DNA from: G963678445 sp963678445
GTDB lineage: Bacteria; Hydrogenedentota; Hydrogenedentia; Hydrogenedentales; G963678445
DNA: 64,000 bases
Direction: 5' to 3'
Assembly (NCBI GenBank): GCA_963678445.1
Contig: OY782877.1
Location: forward strand, 4,774,001 to 4,838,000
In this document: positions 44,471-53,900 of the stretch, piece by piece
Position numbering within the stretch: the first letter of the stretch is position 1
How the letters are laid out: every line of letters begins with the position of its first letter
Notes under the pieces: generated by a model
What the model saw: only the letters and a program-made list of their open reading frames with translations
What the model was told of the DNA's origin: nothing
Databases searched by the model: none
Program-made: the position numbers and the translations under genes

Positions 44471-45531
44471 ATACCCTCTTTTTCGTCCTGCGCCTTGTCG
44501 CATGGTCTATCCAGTGGAGTGTAGCTACGGTCTTCTTTTTGGCGGTCATGGCCGCCGCAGGCTACTACGTCTTCATGGAGACCCTGCATGGCGGGCAGCA
44601 TGTGCAAGTACCGAATATCGTTGACTTGCCTATCACGGAGGCTTCCTTTATCCTGGCGGAACATGGCCTGGAATTGGGAAAACAAACCCAGATCACCTCT
44701 TCCTCAGTGCCCAAATATCACATCATTGCGCAGCGTCCCGTTGCAGGACGCGTTGTGCGCACCGGACGTAAAATATACCCCACGGTCAGTATTGGTGAGG
44801 AATTTCTTAACGCCCCTGATTTGCGCAGCACATTGCTCGAAGATGCTCGTCGGGAGATTACACAGTCTCGTTTCCGCATGGGCACCGTCGCCCGCATCCC
44901 GCATAGCGCAGCCCGCGACACGGTCCTCGCACAGGACCCAGCGCCGAAGGGCAAAGTGCCTAATCAGGGCAGTATACATCTTCTCGTCAGCGCTGGCATC
45001 GAAAAACAAAGCGCTTTCATGCCTGACTTACGCGGTCTTCCTGTAGAAGATGTACTACGCCTCATCGCCCCTTATGGGGTGACGCTGGTGCCTAATGAAG
45101 TAGACATCGAAGGGGCGCAGATGGATGTGGTGCTGGATCAAGACCCGCCGCCCAACACCCCTGTATACGAGGGACAGGTCGTCACCTATGACGTAAAGCC
45201 CTCCGGGGTAGTCATGCTGCCCGACGCACGGCATCAAGCTGAAGTGCGCCACAGGATGTTTTACGATTGGTACGATAAGGATGTACGGGTAGACGTGGTC
45301 GATCGCCATGGCAACCGCCAAACGGCATTTACAAAACCACCGCTTTATGACGACGAATCCAAACGCACCTATGTATCCGGTAGTACTATCCGTATCCCTG
45401 TGACTTATATAGGCGATGCCACGGTGGAAGTCTACATCAACGACGTACTAGAACAATCGTATTTACTCAAGGAAGGCGGTGAACCTGCCCCGGTTCAGAC
45501 CGAGAGGACATCCGCCGCCCTTCCCGGCTGA
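44380..45531 (+). CDS. Membrane protein with extracytoplasmic PASTA domains
   Basis: About 383 residues. GTG at 44380, with GGAG about 11 bases upstream, lies 91 bases inside rsmB. One or two membrane helices (FFVLRLVAWSIQWSVATVFF, FLAVMAAAGYYVF) are followed by three PASTA-like repeats: VQVPNIVDLPITEASFILAE, then a diverged one (NAPDLRSTLLEDARREITQS), then FMPDLRGLPVEDVLRLIAPY. PASTA domains bind peptidoglycan fragments in PknB kinases and PBPs, but no kinase or penicillin-binding domain is fused here. The ~100 C-terminal residues are a beta domain of unknown family. A stand-alone peptidoglycan-binding or scaffold protein is likely. Confidence 0.85.
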   Translation: MEKNNGTVSNPPLKRSIGRILLDAIAEGILNTLFFVLRLVAWSIQWSVATVFFLAVMAAAGYYVFMETLHGGQHVQVPNIVDLPITEASFILAEHGLELGKQTQITSSSVPKYHIIAQRPVAGRVVRTGRKIYPTVSIGEEFLNAPDLRSTLLEDARREITQSRFRMGTVARIPHSAARDTVLAQDPAPKGKVPNQGSIHLLVSAGIEKQSAFMPDLRGLPVEDVLRLIAPYGVTLVPNEVDIEGAQMDVVLDQDPPPNTPVYEGQVVTYDVKPSGVVMLPDARHQAEVRHRMFYDWYDKDVRVDVVDRHGNRQTAFTKPPLYDDESKRTYVSGSTIRIPVTYIGDATVEVYINDVLEQSYLLKEGGEPAPVQTERTSAALPG

Positions 45532-45550
45532 AACAGCGGTATAATTCTTT

Positions 45551-45656
45551 TAACGTTACCAGGTTGAACTTGGTACCGTTAAAAGCTATCGGCCCAGATA
45601 TTACGAAGCAACGCTTTGGAAAGAATGGCGTTACCTAGTGCAACTTCGTAACGAGG
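45551..45656 (-). repeat. Family-2 repeat, full inverted copy
   Basis: Reverse complement aligns over nearly the full unit with the copy at 2758: CTCGTTACGAAGTTGCACTA, TTGCTTCGTAATATCTGGGC, and ACCAAGTTCAACCTGGTAACG. Changes are often paired in the stems of hairpin 3, less so in hairpin 1. Confidence 0.85.
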
Positions 45657-45659
45657 AAA

Positions 45660-45747
45660 AAACGAGGGTGTTTTTTTCTGCTGTGGTCAGGGATGGTAAG
45701 GACCATACCTATCGCTTACGGTCGCTGGACCGCTATAGGTGCTTTGG
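45660..45747 (-). repeat. Family-1 repeat, inverted copy
   Basis: TGCTGTGGTCAGGGATGG, AAGGACCATACCTATCGC, TTACGGTCGCTGGACCGC. Adjoins the family-2 copy in the same relative order as at 29365-29518. Confidence 0.8.
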
Positions 45748-45778
45748 CCCAATTATAATAGCAAAAGGAGTTAGCAAC

Positions 45779-46423
45779 GTGTCGAAAATAAAGGTTTCCC
45801 CTTCCATTCTTGCCAGCGATTTTAGTCGTCTTGGCGAAGAAATCCGAATGGTTATTGATGCGGGCGCGGATATGATTCATGTGGACGTTATGGATGGGCA
45901 TTTCGTACCCAATATTACCTTAGGGCCCCCTGTCCTCGCCAAACTGCGTTCACACAGCACTGTCCCGATGGACGTACATCTTATGATCTCTGATCCCGCC
46001 GCCTACATCCCTGACTTTGCCAATGCAGGCGCTGACATCATCACTTTCCATATCGAAGCGACAAAACATCCCCACCGGATTATCAATCAAATCAAGGAAC
46101 TGGGGTGCAAGGCCGGTATCGTGTTAAATCCCGGCACGCCGGAAGATGAAATCGAATTTTTGGCAGACATGCTCGACATGGTACTGGTCATGACGGTCAA
46201 TCCCGGCTTTGGTGGACAGCGTTTCATCCCCGACATGCTGCGCAAAATCCAGAACGTACGCGCGATGATGGGCGACCGGGATGTAGAAGTCGACGGGGGG
46301 ATTGACGAATCCAACGCAGCGGATGTAATTGCAGCCGGTGCAAACGTACTCGTGGCCGGTTCCTACGTCTTCAACCACGATTCTCCCTTGCAAGCCATTG
46401 AAGCGCTGAAAGCCGCAGGATAA
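45779..46423 (+). CDS. rpe: Ribulose-phosphate 3-epimerase
   Basis: A 214-residue TIM-barrel enzyme that interconverts ribulose- and xylulose-5-phosphate. GTG at 45779 with AGGAG 8 bases before. Motifs: VSPSILASDFSRLGEE, MIHVDVMDGHFVPNITLGP (metal ligands His/Asp), VLVMTVNPGFGGQRF and VDGGIDESNA. Complete. Ribulose-5-phosphate is also the substrate of the KdsD homologue at 3 kb. A strong terminator follows. Confidence 0.96.
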   Translation: MSKIKVSPSILASDFSRLGEEIRMVIDAGADMIHVDVMDGHFVPNITLGPPVLAKLRSHSTVPMDVHLMISDPAAYIPDFANAGADIITFHIEATKHPHRIINQIKELGCKAGIVLNPGTPEDEIEFLADMLDMVLVMTVNPGFGGQRFIPDMLRKIQNVRAMMGDRDVEVDGGIDESNAADVIAAGANVLVAGSYVFNHDSPLQAIEALKAAG

Positions 46424-46477
46424 CATCCGAGATTTTCCAAGCGTTGCTATAAAAGAGGGCCTTTCATTGCAATCAAA

Positions 46478-46526
46478 AGCGGCTACCGTAAGAGTATCAA
46501 ACTCGATGGTAGCCGCTCGTTTTTTT
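46478..46526 (+). terminator. intrinsic terminator after rpe
   Basis: Perfect 10-bp stem AGCGGCTACC (46478-46487) / GGTAGCCGCT (46508-46517), 20-base loop, then CG and seven T. Confidence 0.92.
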
Positions 46527-46591
46527 ATCTACATACGGGGAATGTTCACATAGAAAAGCCGTTCCGCCCCTTCCATCCCATTGTCGAATCC

Positions 46592-47608
46592 CTACCGTGC
46601 CAATTGCTTAAAAAGTTGCTGCGCACTAATGGTGTGCATGGCCACACTCCAATGCCCATCGTAGGGCAACATACGTTGTTCTGGGGTTAAACGGGAAGCC
46701 TCCATATCCAGATCTACATAACGCAAACAGTCGCCATTATCCAACGATTGCAACTGTGTCCGCTGCACTTCCTGGGTCGGATCGGTACTTTGTATCAACA
46801 AGAGGCCTTTAGGATTATGTGCGCGATACTCCGTGTAGAATTGACGTATCTGCGCCAAAGTGCCTTCCCACTCTTCCTGCGCCACCAGCGATGCACTCTG
46901 CCCATCCACTGTAGCATCGGGATTCGCTTCCTGTTTTTTTCTCAGATACCAACGATGTCGCAACAGCTTGGTTTGAAGTAATGCGAAGCGATAGAGTTGT
47001 GAATGGTTGCGCAAGAAGATTTTTCCGGGAAAGGAAAAGAGGCCGCGCTCTTTAAAGATCATTTCTCCTCGTGCAAACAAGGCATCGTCGTGCGGATCAT
47101 TGCTGCAGAAGGTAAGTACTATCACATCCGGGTCAAACACCCCCAACACACTGCGCGCATACATCAACTCCTGCGTTGTCCCCCAGCCCGGAACGCCCGT
47201 ATTCACGGTTCGGACAGGACGCCCCGCCTCCTCGCACAAACGCGCCAACTGCATATCAAAACGGTCTTCGATGTTTACCCCATAGCCAAAGGTAAACGAA
47301 TCCCCTAAAAACATCACCGTAGGCGTCCCATCGGGATAAGAAAATTTTGGCTCTGGATCGCGATGTCCCAACGAATTCGTGCGCACATCCATCACAAAAT
47401 CAGATCCGACAAAGGGAAAGCGCTGATGAAAATTCTTCTTAAGCGTATAACAATACGTGTCGCTTTCCTTAAACCACTGTGCCACCGGCTGTTGAGGAGC
47501 CAATACACGCACCGTGGCCTCGGCTAACAACAAGGACAATAAAAAGGAGAAGGACAAAAGCAGTAACGCTGTCCAAAATCGTTTGTACCGAAAAAACGAT
47601 ATCATCAT
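46592..47608 (-). CDS. Membrane-anchored SGNH-hydrolase-like protein
   Basis: A 338-residue protein with one N-terminal helix (RFWTALLLLSFSFLLSLLLAEA) that anchors it in the inner membrane or acts as uncleaved signal. SGNH blocks: MFLGDSFTFGYGV (block I Ser), NTGVPGWGTTQE (block II Gly), VLTFCSNDPHDD (block III Asn), and YDGHWSVAMH (block V Asp/His). Such proteins often sit with alginate/exopolysaccharide acetylation systems or act as esterases; no MBOAT partner is nearby, so the substrate is open. Confidence 0.85.
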   Translation of the reverse strand: MMISFFRYKRFWTALLLLSFSFLLSLLLAEATVRVLAPQQPVAQWFKESDTYCYTLKKNFHQRFPFVGSDFVMDVRTNSLGHRDPEPKFSYPDGTPTVMFLGDSFTFGYGVNIEDRFDMQLARLCEEAGRPVRTVNTGVPGWGTTQELMYARSVLGVFDPDVIVLTFCSNDPHDDALFARGEMIFKERGLFSFPGKIFLRNHSQLYRFALLQTKLLRHRWYLRKKQEANPDATVDGQSASLVAQEEWEGTLAQIRQFYTEYRAHNPKGLLLIQSTDPTQEVQRTQLQSLDNGDCLRYVDLDMEASRLTPEQRMLPYDGHWSVAMHTISAQQLFKQLAR

Positions 47609-47667
47609 TTTAAATTATCCAAAATGCACTGTTACGCAAATAAAGTATGAAAGGGAATCATGAGACA

Positions 47668-47735
47668 CGACTTTTTGCTGTGGTTACGCACGGTAAGGAC
47701 CATACTGTTGCGAGTGGCCCTGGCCACTAGTGTAA
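47668..47735 (-). repeat. Family-1 repeat, inverted copy
   Basis: TTTTGCTGTGGTTACGCACG, AAGGACCATACTGTTGCGAG, TGGCCCTGGCCACTAG. It reaches into the last codons/stop of the alpha/beta hydrolase gene (47727), read on the same strand. Confidence 0.78.
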
Positions 47736-48491
47736 CATCTCTAGCCATTGCAGGACTTGAAGAAAGGAGTGCTGAGAGGTTGTAAAGATGTCTACTCCAT
47801 GCGCAGCACCTGGATAGCTACGCAATTCGCAAAAATTACTGGCGTTCTTTTTCAGCGTGCTGCACGAGGAAGCTGCATAGGCGTCTCCCTCGCTGGTAAT
47901 CAATAAGATCGGTGTTTTTTTCAACGCAGGAAATTCTTCTTCTATAGACACCCCACGATAGCTTAAGCCCGGTGACAGTAAAACCAGTCCTTGCACCTCG
48001 GGATCTTCACAAGCGGAAAGTACTGCCAAGTTTGCGCCTATACTTTCCCCCATCAGGAAATAGTTCCCCAGATTCGCGCCCTCTTTTCTAAGCGCCTTCT
48101 CCAGATACCCAAGGTCGCTTTTTACTCTGAGCCAATCCGCTGTCTTAAAATTACGATAGCGCATAGTTTCATCATGCCGTTGTGTGCTTTCGCCGTGTCC
48201 ACGCAAATCAATGGCAGCCACAAAATAACCGGCCTGACACAGAGAGCGAATGTAGGGATCCCAAACCGTATGATCAGCGCCCAATCGATGCAAAAGAACC
48301 AGTGTTGCAACATGAGGCTGCGCAGGCTGATAGGTCATTCCATGTAGAATCAGCCCATCCGCGACCGGGATCTGTAAAATTTGCTTCGTTATTCCTGCAT
48401 CGGGACTATCTGCCTTTCGGCATGCGCACGGCAGTAAAAAGCTAAGTATGCATGTAAGGAGACAAGCTATGTAAAGCGATCTTCTTCTCAT
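47727..48491 (-). CDS. Exported alpha/beta hydrolase
   Basis: About 254 residues. The start at 48491 gives a signal sequence (SLYIACLLTCILSFLLPCAC), possibly a lipoprotein signal with a non-ideal lipobox; a longer in-frame start is less likely. The hydrolase core shows LVLLHRLGADHTVWDPY (oxyanion HxxG-type region changed to HRLG), AIDLRGHGES, FLMGESIGANLAVLSA (nucleophile Ser in GESIG), LITSEGDAYA (acid Asp) and YPGAAHGVDI (His). The triad is complete. Esterase or lysophospholipase activity is possible; substrate unknown. Confidence 0.85.
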   Translation of the reverse strand: MRRRSLYIACLLTCILSFLLPCACRKADSPDAGITKQILQIPVADGLILHGMTYQPAQPHVATLVLLHRLGADHTVWDPYIRSLCQAGYFVAAIDLRGHGESTQRHDETMRYRNFKTADWLRVKSDLGYLEKALRKEGANLGNYFLMGESIGANLAVLSACEDPEVQGLVLLSPGLSYRGVSIEEEFPALKKTPILLITSEGDAYAASSCSTLKKNASNFCELRSYPGAAHGVDIFTTSQHSFLQVLQWLEMLH

Positions 48492-48555
48492 TTTCTGGCG
48501 CAACAAACAAATTCTTTCATTGAAACCCCACCTTCGTTTCTCAGCTCCCCCACCA

Positions 48556-48601
48556 ATAAAAAAGCGGGGAAAACCAAAATCGTGATCTGCGTTTTCCCCG
48601 C
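48556..48601 (-). terminator. intrinsic terminator after the SCP2 gene
   Basis: On the minus strand a perfect 11-bp stem GCGGGGAAAAC/GTTTTCCCCGC (48564-48574/48591-48601), 16-base loop, followed by six T. It lies between the SCP2 gene and the hydrolase gene. Confidence 0.9.
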
Positions 48602-48704
48602 ATAATAGCATGAATATTTTGGCAACAAGGCGTTAGCCCATCACGCACGTCGAAAGGCATCGTATTACACGTTAATACCGGCCCTTCGTTGGTACGCTGG
48701 CCCC

Positions 48705-49028
48705 TTAACCGAGTGAAAATATGCTTTGCAACTTCATCGCCAGCGTCATATCGCCCTGAATTTTCAACTTACCGGTCAAAAAGGCGGTCTGCCCATTCAG
48801 TTTTCCCTCAATAAGCGCCTCGAAATTTTCTGCATCCATCGTCAACGTAATATTCGGGCTATCTGCAACCCCTTCCGCAACCTGTACCGTATCATCCGCC
48901 ACCTTTACATTCCACTCTCCCCCCTCATCACCGGTAACGTTGAATTGGTATATAACATTCATTCCCTTTATCTTTTCGCTTTCTACCTTATCCGCGACAC
49001 CGGCGAAAAAATCAGAGGCTTTCGACAT
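48705..49028 (-). CDS. SCP2 sterol-transfer-domain protein
   Basis: A 107-residue single-domain protein: FNVTGDEGGEWNVKVADDTV, DSPNITLTMDAENFEALIEG and FLTGKLKIQGDMTLAMKLQS are the standard SCP2 landmarks. These proteins hold lipids or hydrophobic ligands in a cavity. GGGAGGGAG upstream supports the start. It stands alone with its own terminator; ligand unknown. Confidence 0.92.
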   Translation of the reverse strand: MSKASDFFAGVADKVESEKIKGMNVIYQFNVTGDEGGEWNVKVADDTVQVAEGVADSPNITLTMDAENFEALIEGKLNGQTAFLTGKLKIQGDMTLAMKLQSIFSLG

Positions 49029-49470
49029 GGGTATTCTCCCTCCCGTTAAAGATTTGCTTCCCCTTGCATCGTTTGCGTGTCTACTACACGAAAAACGAAG
49101 TCTCGAAAAACAACATAATATCGTTCCCTGGAAGCACCTTCCACTGTGCTACAAAAAGAGTGGATTTACTGTAGCACAGTCGCTAGATGCTGTCAAAAGT
49201 TTCCACGCAGCACTCACCCTATTGGATGCATCATAACAATCCTCCCAAAAGAAGACTTGCAGTGACCTGAGAAGGTGTGTATCGTGATATTTATAGTGTA
49301 ATTTTAAAACTACTGCTTTTAAAATTGCCGTGCACGGGGAATCCAAGGGGAGAGCAATAACGCGGTTCAGCAACTCCAGGTTAAGTGCGAATGCAGCTCG
49401 CTCCTTGCTATCTCTGTATGCAGTAAAAATTTCGTCTTTATGTAAGATAGCGTTTAGGAAGGAGATTAGG
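49029..49470. other. intergenic region with two perfect inverted repeats
   Basis: No gene is supported. ACTGTGCTAC (49143-49152) pairs with GTAGCACAGT (49171-49180), and AATTTTAAAA (49300-49309) with TTTTAAAATT (49317-49326). They may be operators or RNA hairpins controlling the divergent SCP2 and GH172 genes; the second is AT-only and weak as RNA. Confidence 0.5.
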
Positions 49471-50685
49471 ATGTATCGAGTGCTTTTGGGAAGTGTCCTG
49501 TTAGGATGCCTTCTTTTGGGAAGTATGCCGGTAATGGCTAATGAATTGTTCACTATGCAGCCAGAGACACAAACCCGCTGGGCCAGCTTTGAAAATCCCA
49601 AGGGGGAAAAGGGCAAGGGTGGACTGTCCAACCGGGGAGGTAAAGGCGACGCTTTCGCTGCTGTAGCACCAAGGGAAACGGTGGTGCTGATGGAGGCTCA
49701 GGGAAGCGGAACGGTACATCGCATGTGGTTCACATTGAATCATCGTACACCCCAGGCCCTACGGTCATATGTACTGCGGTGTTATTGGGACGGCACCGAT
49801 AAGCCTGCGGTAGAAGCACCTTTCGGCGATTTCTTTGGCGCTATATTGGGTAAAATGACTCCGTTTCAGAGTGCATTGTTCAGCAGTCCTGAGGGACGTT
49901 CCTTTAACTGTGCTATCCCTATGCCGTTCCGAAAAGGCGCACGCATCACCTTCACCAATGAATCGGATGAGCCGCTGGAGCAGTTGTTCTATGACATCAA
50001 CTACACGCTCAACAAAGCGCATGATACGGACGCTTTGTACTTCCATGCCTATTGGCAACGGGAACGTTGGACGCAATTGGGCCAAGACTTTGAAATTCTG
50101 CCCAAGGTGGAAGGCGCTGGACGTTTCCTGGGCTCCCATGTCGGAATCATCGGGCATCCGGACAATCGCGGCTGGTGGGGTGAGGGGGAAGTCAAAATGT
50201 ACCTGGACGGCGATACGGAATACCCCACTCTGGTGGGAACTGGTACAGAGGATTATGTTGGTACTGCCTATGGGCAGGGCGCCTTCAGCTCGCTCTATCA
50301 GGGTTCACTCTTCGTCGATAACATCAAAAAACGCTACGGTTTCTATCGCCACCATGTACCCGATCCCGTCTTCTTCCATAACGACATTCGGGTTACGATC
50401 CAACAAATGGGGGGCGATGGAAAAGCTTCCGTGGTGGAAATGCTAAAGAAAAAAGTGGAAATCCAGCCTGTCACTATTTATGACAACACACAGGTGCACC
50501 ACCTACTGGATCGGAAAGAAAAAGTGGATTTACTGCAGGATAAAAGCCTGCCGGATGGGTGGACCAATATGTACCGACGCGATGATGTTTGCGCAGTGGC
50601 TTTATTCTATCTCAACGCGCCGATCAGCACCCTCCCTCCCATTATCCCGTTGGATAAACGAATCGAGGATATACCCAAAAAATAA
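49471..50685 (+). CDS. Secreted GH172 (DUF2961) family glycoside hydrolase
   Basis: About 404 residues. ATG at 49471 after AGGAAGGAG; signal peptide ends SMPVMA. The DUF2961 fold is recognisable by KGGLSNRGGKGDAF, GTVHRMWFTLNHR, VEAPFGDFFGA, GWWGEGEVKMYLDGD and LVGTGTEDYVGTAYGQG, where Glu260 lies at the position of a catalytic acid. GH172 enzymes act on fructofuranosides or arabinofuranosides. The family is abundant in planctomycetes and lentisphaerae. It leads a same-strand series of carbohydrate genes. Confidence 0.88.
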   Translation: MYRVLLGSVLLGCLLLGSMPVMANELFTMQPETQTRWASFENPKGEKGKGGLSNRGGKGDAFAAVAPRETVVLMEAQGSGTVHRMWFTLNHRTPQALRSYVLRCYWDGTDKPAVEAPFGDFFGAILGKMTPFQSALFSSPEGRSFNCAIPMPFRKGARITFTNESDEPLEQLFYDINYTLNKAHDTDALYFHAYWQRERWTQLGQDFEILPKVEGAGRFLGSHVGIIGHPDNRGWWGEGEVKMYLDGDTEYPTLVGTGTEDYVGTAYGQGAFSSLYQGSLFVDNIKKRYGFYRHHVPDPVFFHNDIRVTIQQMGGDGKASVVEMLKKKVEIQPVTIYDNTQVHHLLDRKEKVDLLQDKSLPDGWTNMYRRDDVCAVALFYLNAPISTLPPIIPLDKRIEDIPKK

Positions 50686-50721
50686 TCCTTTACACATTGC
50701 AAAGAATAAGGGCGGAGAGAT

Positions 50722-50895
50722 ATGAAAATCGTAGGAATCCTTTTACTCGTTGTAGGCCTATTAGGAGGTGCCTTGCTCTTTTCTGGAGTAGCCCCCGATG
50801 TCTTGACACATCTTCCCATCCCCATGCCAGGCTGGGTGGGCATGATTGTGGTCGGCGGTGTGTTGCTTTTTTTAACACGGCGGCCTGCGGATTAG
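50722..50895 (+). CDS. Tiny two-helix membrane protein
   Basis: A 57-residue open frame: ATG at 50722 with GGCGGAGAG just upstream. It consists of two hydrophobic segments (VGILLLVVGLLGGALLFSG and GWVGMIVVGGVLLFL) joined by a Pro-rich loop (THLPIPMPG), ending LTRRPAD. The positive end suggests both termini are cytoplasmic. It lies between the GH172 gene and the 1144-residue protein on the same strand. No family recognised; a good ribosome site and coherent topology support it. Confidence 0.68.
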   Translation: MKIVGILLLVVGLLGGALLFSGVAPDVLTHLPIPMPGWVGMIVVGGVLLFLTRRPAD

Positions 50896-50953
50896 TCGAC
50901 GCACCTATAAAAACTGCATCGTCACACAGATAAAGCATACAGGAGATTGTTCC

Positions 50954-53900
50954 ATGAAGAAGAACTGTTCTTGTAGTATCCCGTGTATTGCCTTGGGCAC
51001 TTTTTTATTGCTCCATTCATGGGTAATGGCTGTTCCACAAGAGACAGGGCATATCCGTATCGACTACGATTTTGTAGCAGAGTTTGGCGCTGCACAAATC
51101 GACAACAGCTCAAGCACTTCCGCCGCAAGCCGGGAAGCCATTAAAGACAGGACGCAACCCGCTATTTTCTTGCATCCCAAAGGAAGCGGCGATGCTGTTT
51201 TGACCTATCCGAATGTCGTGATACCGGAGGCCAACGAAAACGCCCTGCCTTTCCTGATCTTTTCTATTGGCATGCGCGAAGGAATAGAGTGGAATTCAAG
51301 TACAGCCAATCCTAATGGTGTCCGGTTCTCTATTGCCATCAACGAGCAAAACATCTTCACAGAAAACCTGGCGCAAACTATCTGGCAAGATCACGCGCTT
51401 TCCCTCGAAGCCTGGGCAGGAAAAAGCGTTTCTATCTCATTCAGGACTAACGCCATTGAGGGAAACACCGCTTATGACTGGGCGCTCTTTGGCAGCCCCT
51501 TGCTGGTATCCCTGAATCCGGTCAAAGACGCCGCAGCTCTTCCAAAAGTATGCACAGGCGCTGTATGGCTTCAATTGGAAAGCGCAAAAGATACTACCCT
51601 GACATTTACTTGGCAAGAAAAAGAGTACGAGCAACCCCTTGCCCAGGGAATGCATTGGCTACCGTTGTATTTTGAGAATAGAACCCCACACGTTTTTGAA
51701 ATAGCAAACACAGATGTCACCGTTAAACAAACCTTGTGGGGCAGATTCCCCGCAAAACTGGCTATTGAAAATTTCGCTCTCTCTTCTCCCCTGGTACTCG
51801 CCGAAAGACCTTTCGACGTACTGCTTTCAGTTAAAAATACGGGCCGGGGTATGTTAGAAGACCCTGTCCAATTTGCTTTGACGGATTTACTGTCCAACGA
51901 AGACGCCCCGTCGCTTTTAACGGCCCAGGCACCGCAAACATTGAAAGACTTGGCGCCAGGCGATACTACCTTACTGCGCTGGCAAAATCTGGTCGCACCG
52001 AAAATGATGGATTGCCGTCTGTCGCTGGAAGTCACCCCGGCAGATGGCCTGCTTTTCCCTCTGCTTCCCTTCCATGTCTTTCCTAAAGAGCCCACAGCAT
52101 GGCCCGATGAAACCGCCTCTAAGGAAGGGGTACGCTATTACGCCGTGCAAACGAACGTACAGGGCAATATTCAAATGCGGGTCGCAGAAGATGACTCGCG
52201 ACGCGCCTATGTCCATGCACTGGTGAAGCAGGGGGAACAATGGCAGACCGTGGGTAGTTTATACCCCCTCGCCGCCGCTACCTTCCTGCGTGCTTCAGGC
52301 GAACGCGTAGAGGACACCTTGCATGTAGAGACAGGAAAACTAACCGGGGACTTCGCAGAAACAGAAGGCCGTATCGGGGGGCAAATCGTACGGGGCTGGT
52401 ACACCTTCGATCCAACTGCGCCGCGTCTTAAATTACACTTTGAACTTGAGGCGATCGAAGATATACAACTGCTCTCTTTTCAGGCTCCTTCCTTCCTGGC
52501 AGGCGACCGCGCTTATGGCACACAAAAGGACTTCGCGATATTCTCCGGTCTGGAGTATCTGGAGAAGGAGGAGCCTTCTTCCTCAGATCGTGATCTGGCC
52601 TATCCACTAAATGAACGGTCTGTTCCCGCTATTCACAAGATCGCCGCTCCCATTATAGCTGTGCAAGGTGCGGATACCTTAGCTGCGCTCTTGTGGAACC
52701 CTCATCAGGAATGGAGTACGGGAAACTCCTATCCGGCCGCCTATTTCAATGCGCCTGCGCCAGAAACTGGCCATACCGCCATTGCCATGTCACTCTTTGC
52801 CCCGTCGGTAGGCACGTATGTGCAAGAAAACACGCGGGAAGCACAGCACCCGTTTCTTTTGAAAAAGGGAGAGATTATCTCACTGGAAGCATGGTTGGTG
52901 CTCGACAGCGCTACCCGCTATGGAACAGACTCTATTGTGCATGGTCCCCACAAGGGCGGCCTTGCCTTGCAGGCCTATCAGCACTATTTCGATGTATTTG
53001 GACTGCCCCAGCCTTCACTACAGCCACGTAGCTGGCAAGAAGAACAGGCGCTGTGCCTGCGTGGATATACTGAGGCGGTCTGGAATGAAGACCCACCAGG
53101 CTGGTCGCACTGCTATAGCTGGAAACCGGATCTCCTGGTCGGACACGCTACCCCGATGACGCTGTTGCAGGAATCCGTGACAAACCTCGAAGATAAGGAG
53201 AAAGCAGCCCAGACCCTGCAGCAAGTCCTCACGCGTGCTGTAGAGGAAAAAGGGCCGGAAATGCTCTGGTCCAATGCGGGTTGTCACATCCTTATGGGCG
53301 AACTTCCCTTCTATTACGGCTATACCGCCGAAGCCATGCAAGGCATGCTTGAAATGGCGCAAAAACGCCTCGAACAACGGGAAAAGGGTATGTGGGTATG
53401 GCGACCACAGAGTGAAAAATACGCGACGTTGGGGACAGCGGGCGATCATACGCTGGGGCAGGCCGCTTTCGGCGCATTACTGGCCTTGCGTACAGCGCGC
53501 TTAACGGGCGACCGGCAGCTGATGACGGAAGCGCTGGACGCCATGCAACAAATGTTGCAGTATGAGGTGCCGCGTGGTGCGCAGACCTGGGAGTGCCCCT
53601 TATATCAACCCGATATCCTGGCCTCGGCCTATGCTGTACGCGCCTATTGCGAAGCCTATCGTATGACGGAAAATCAGGAATACCTTGCCCATGCGCGATA
53701 CTGGGCATGGACGGGCCTTCCTTTCCTCTATCTGTGGCATATGGACGATTATCCCACGATGCAATACAACGTCATTGCTGTCATGGGGTCCACCTTCTTC
53801 AACCACAGTTGGATTGGACTGCCCGTCGTCTGGTGCGGCCTTGTCTACGCCTACGCACTGCAGGACCTTGCCGAATTTGACGATTCCTTCGCATGGAAAA

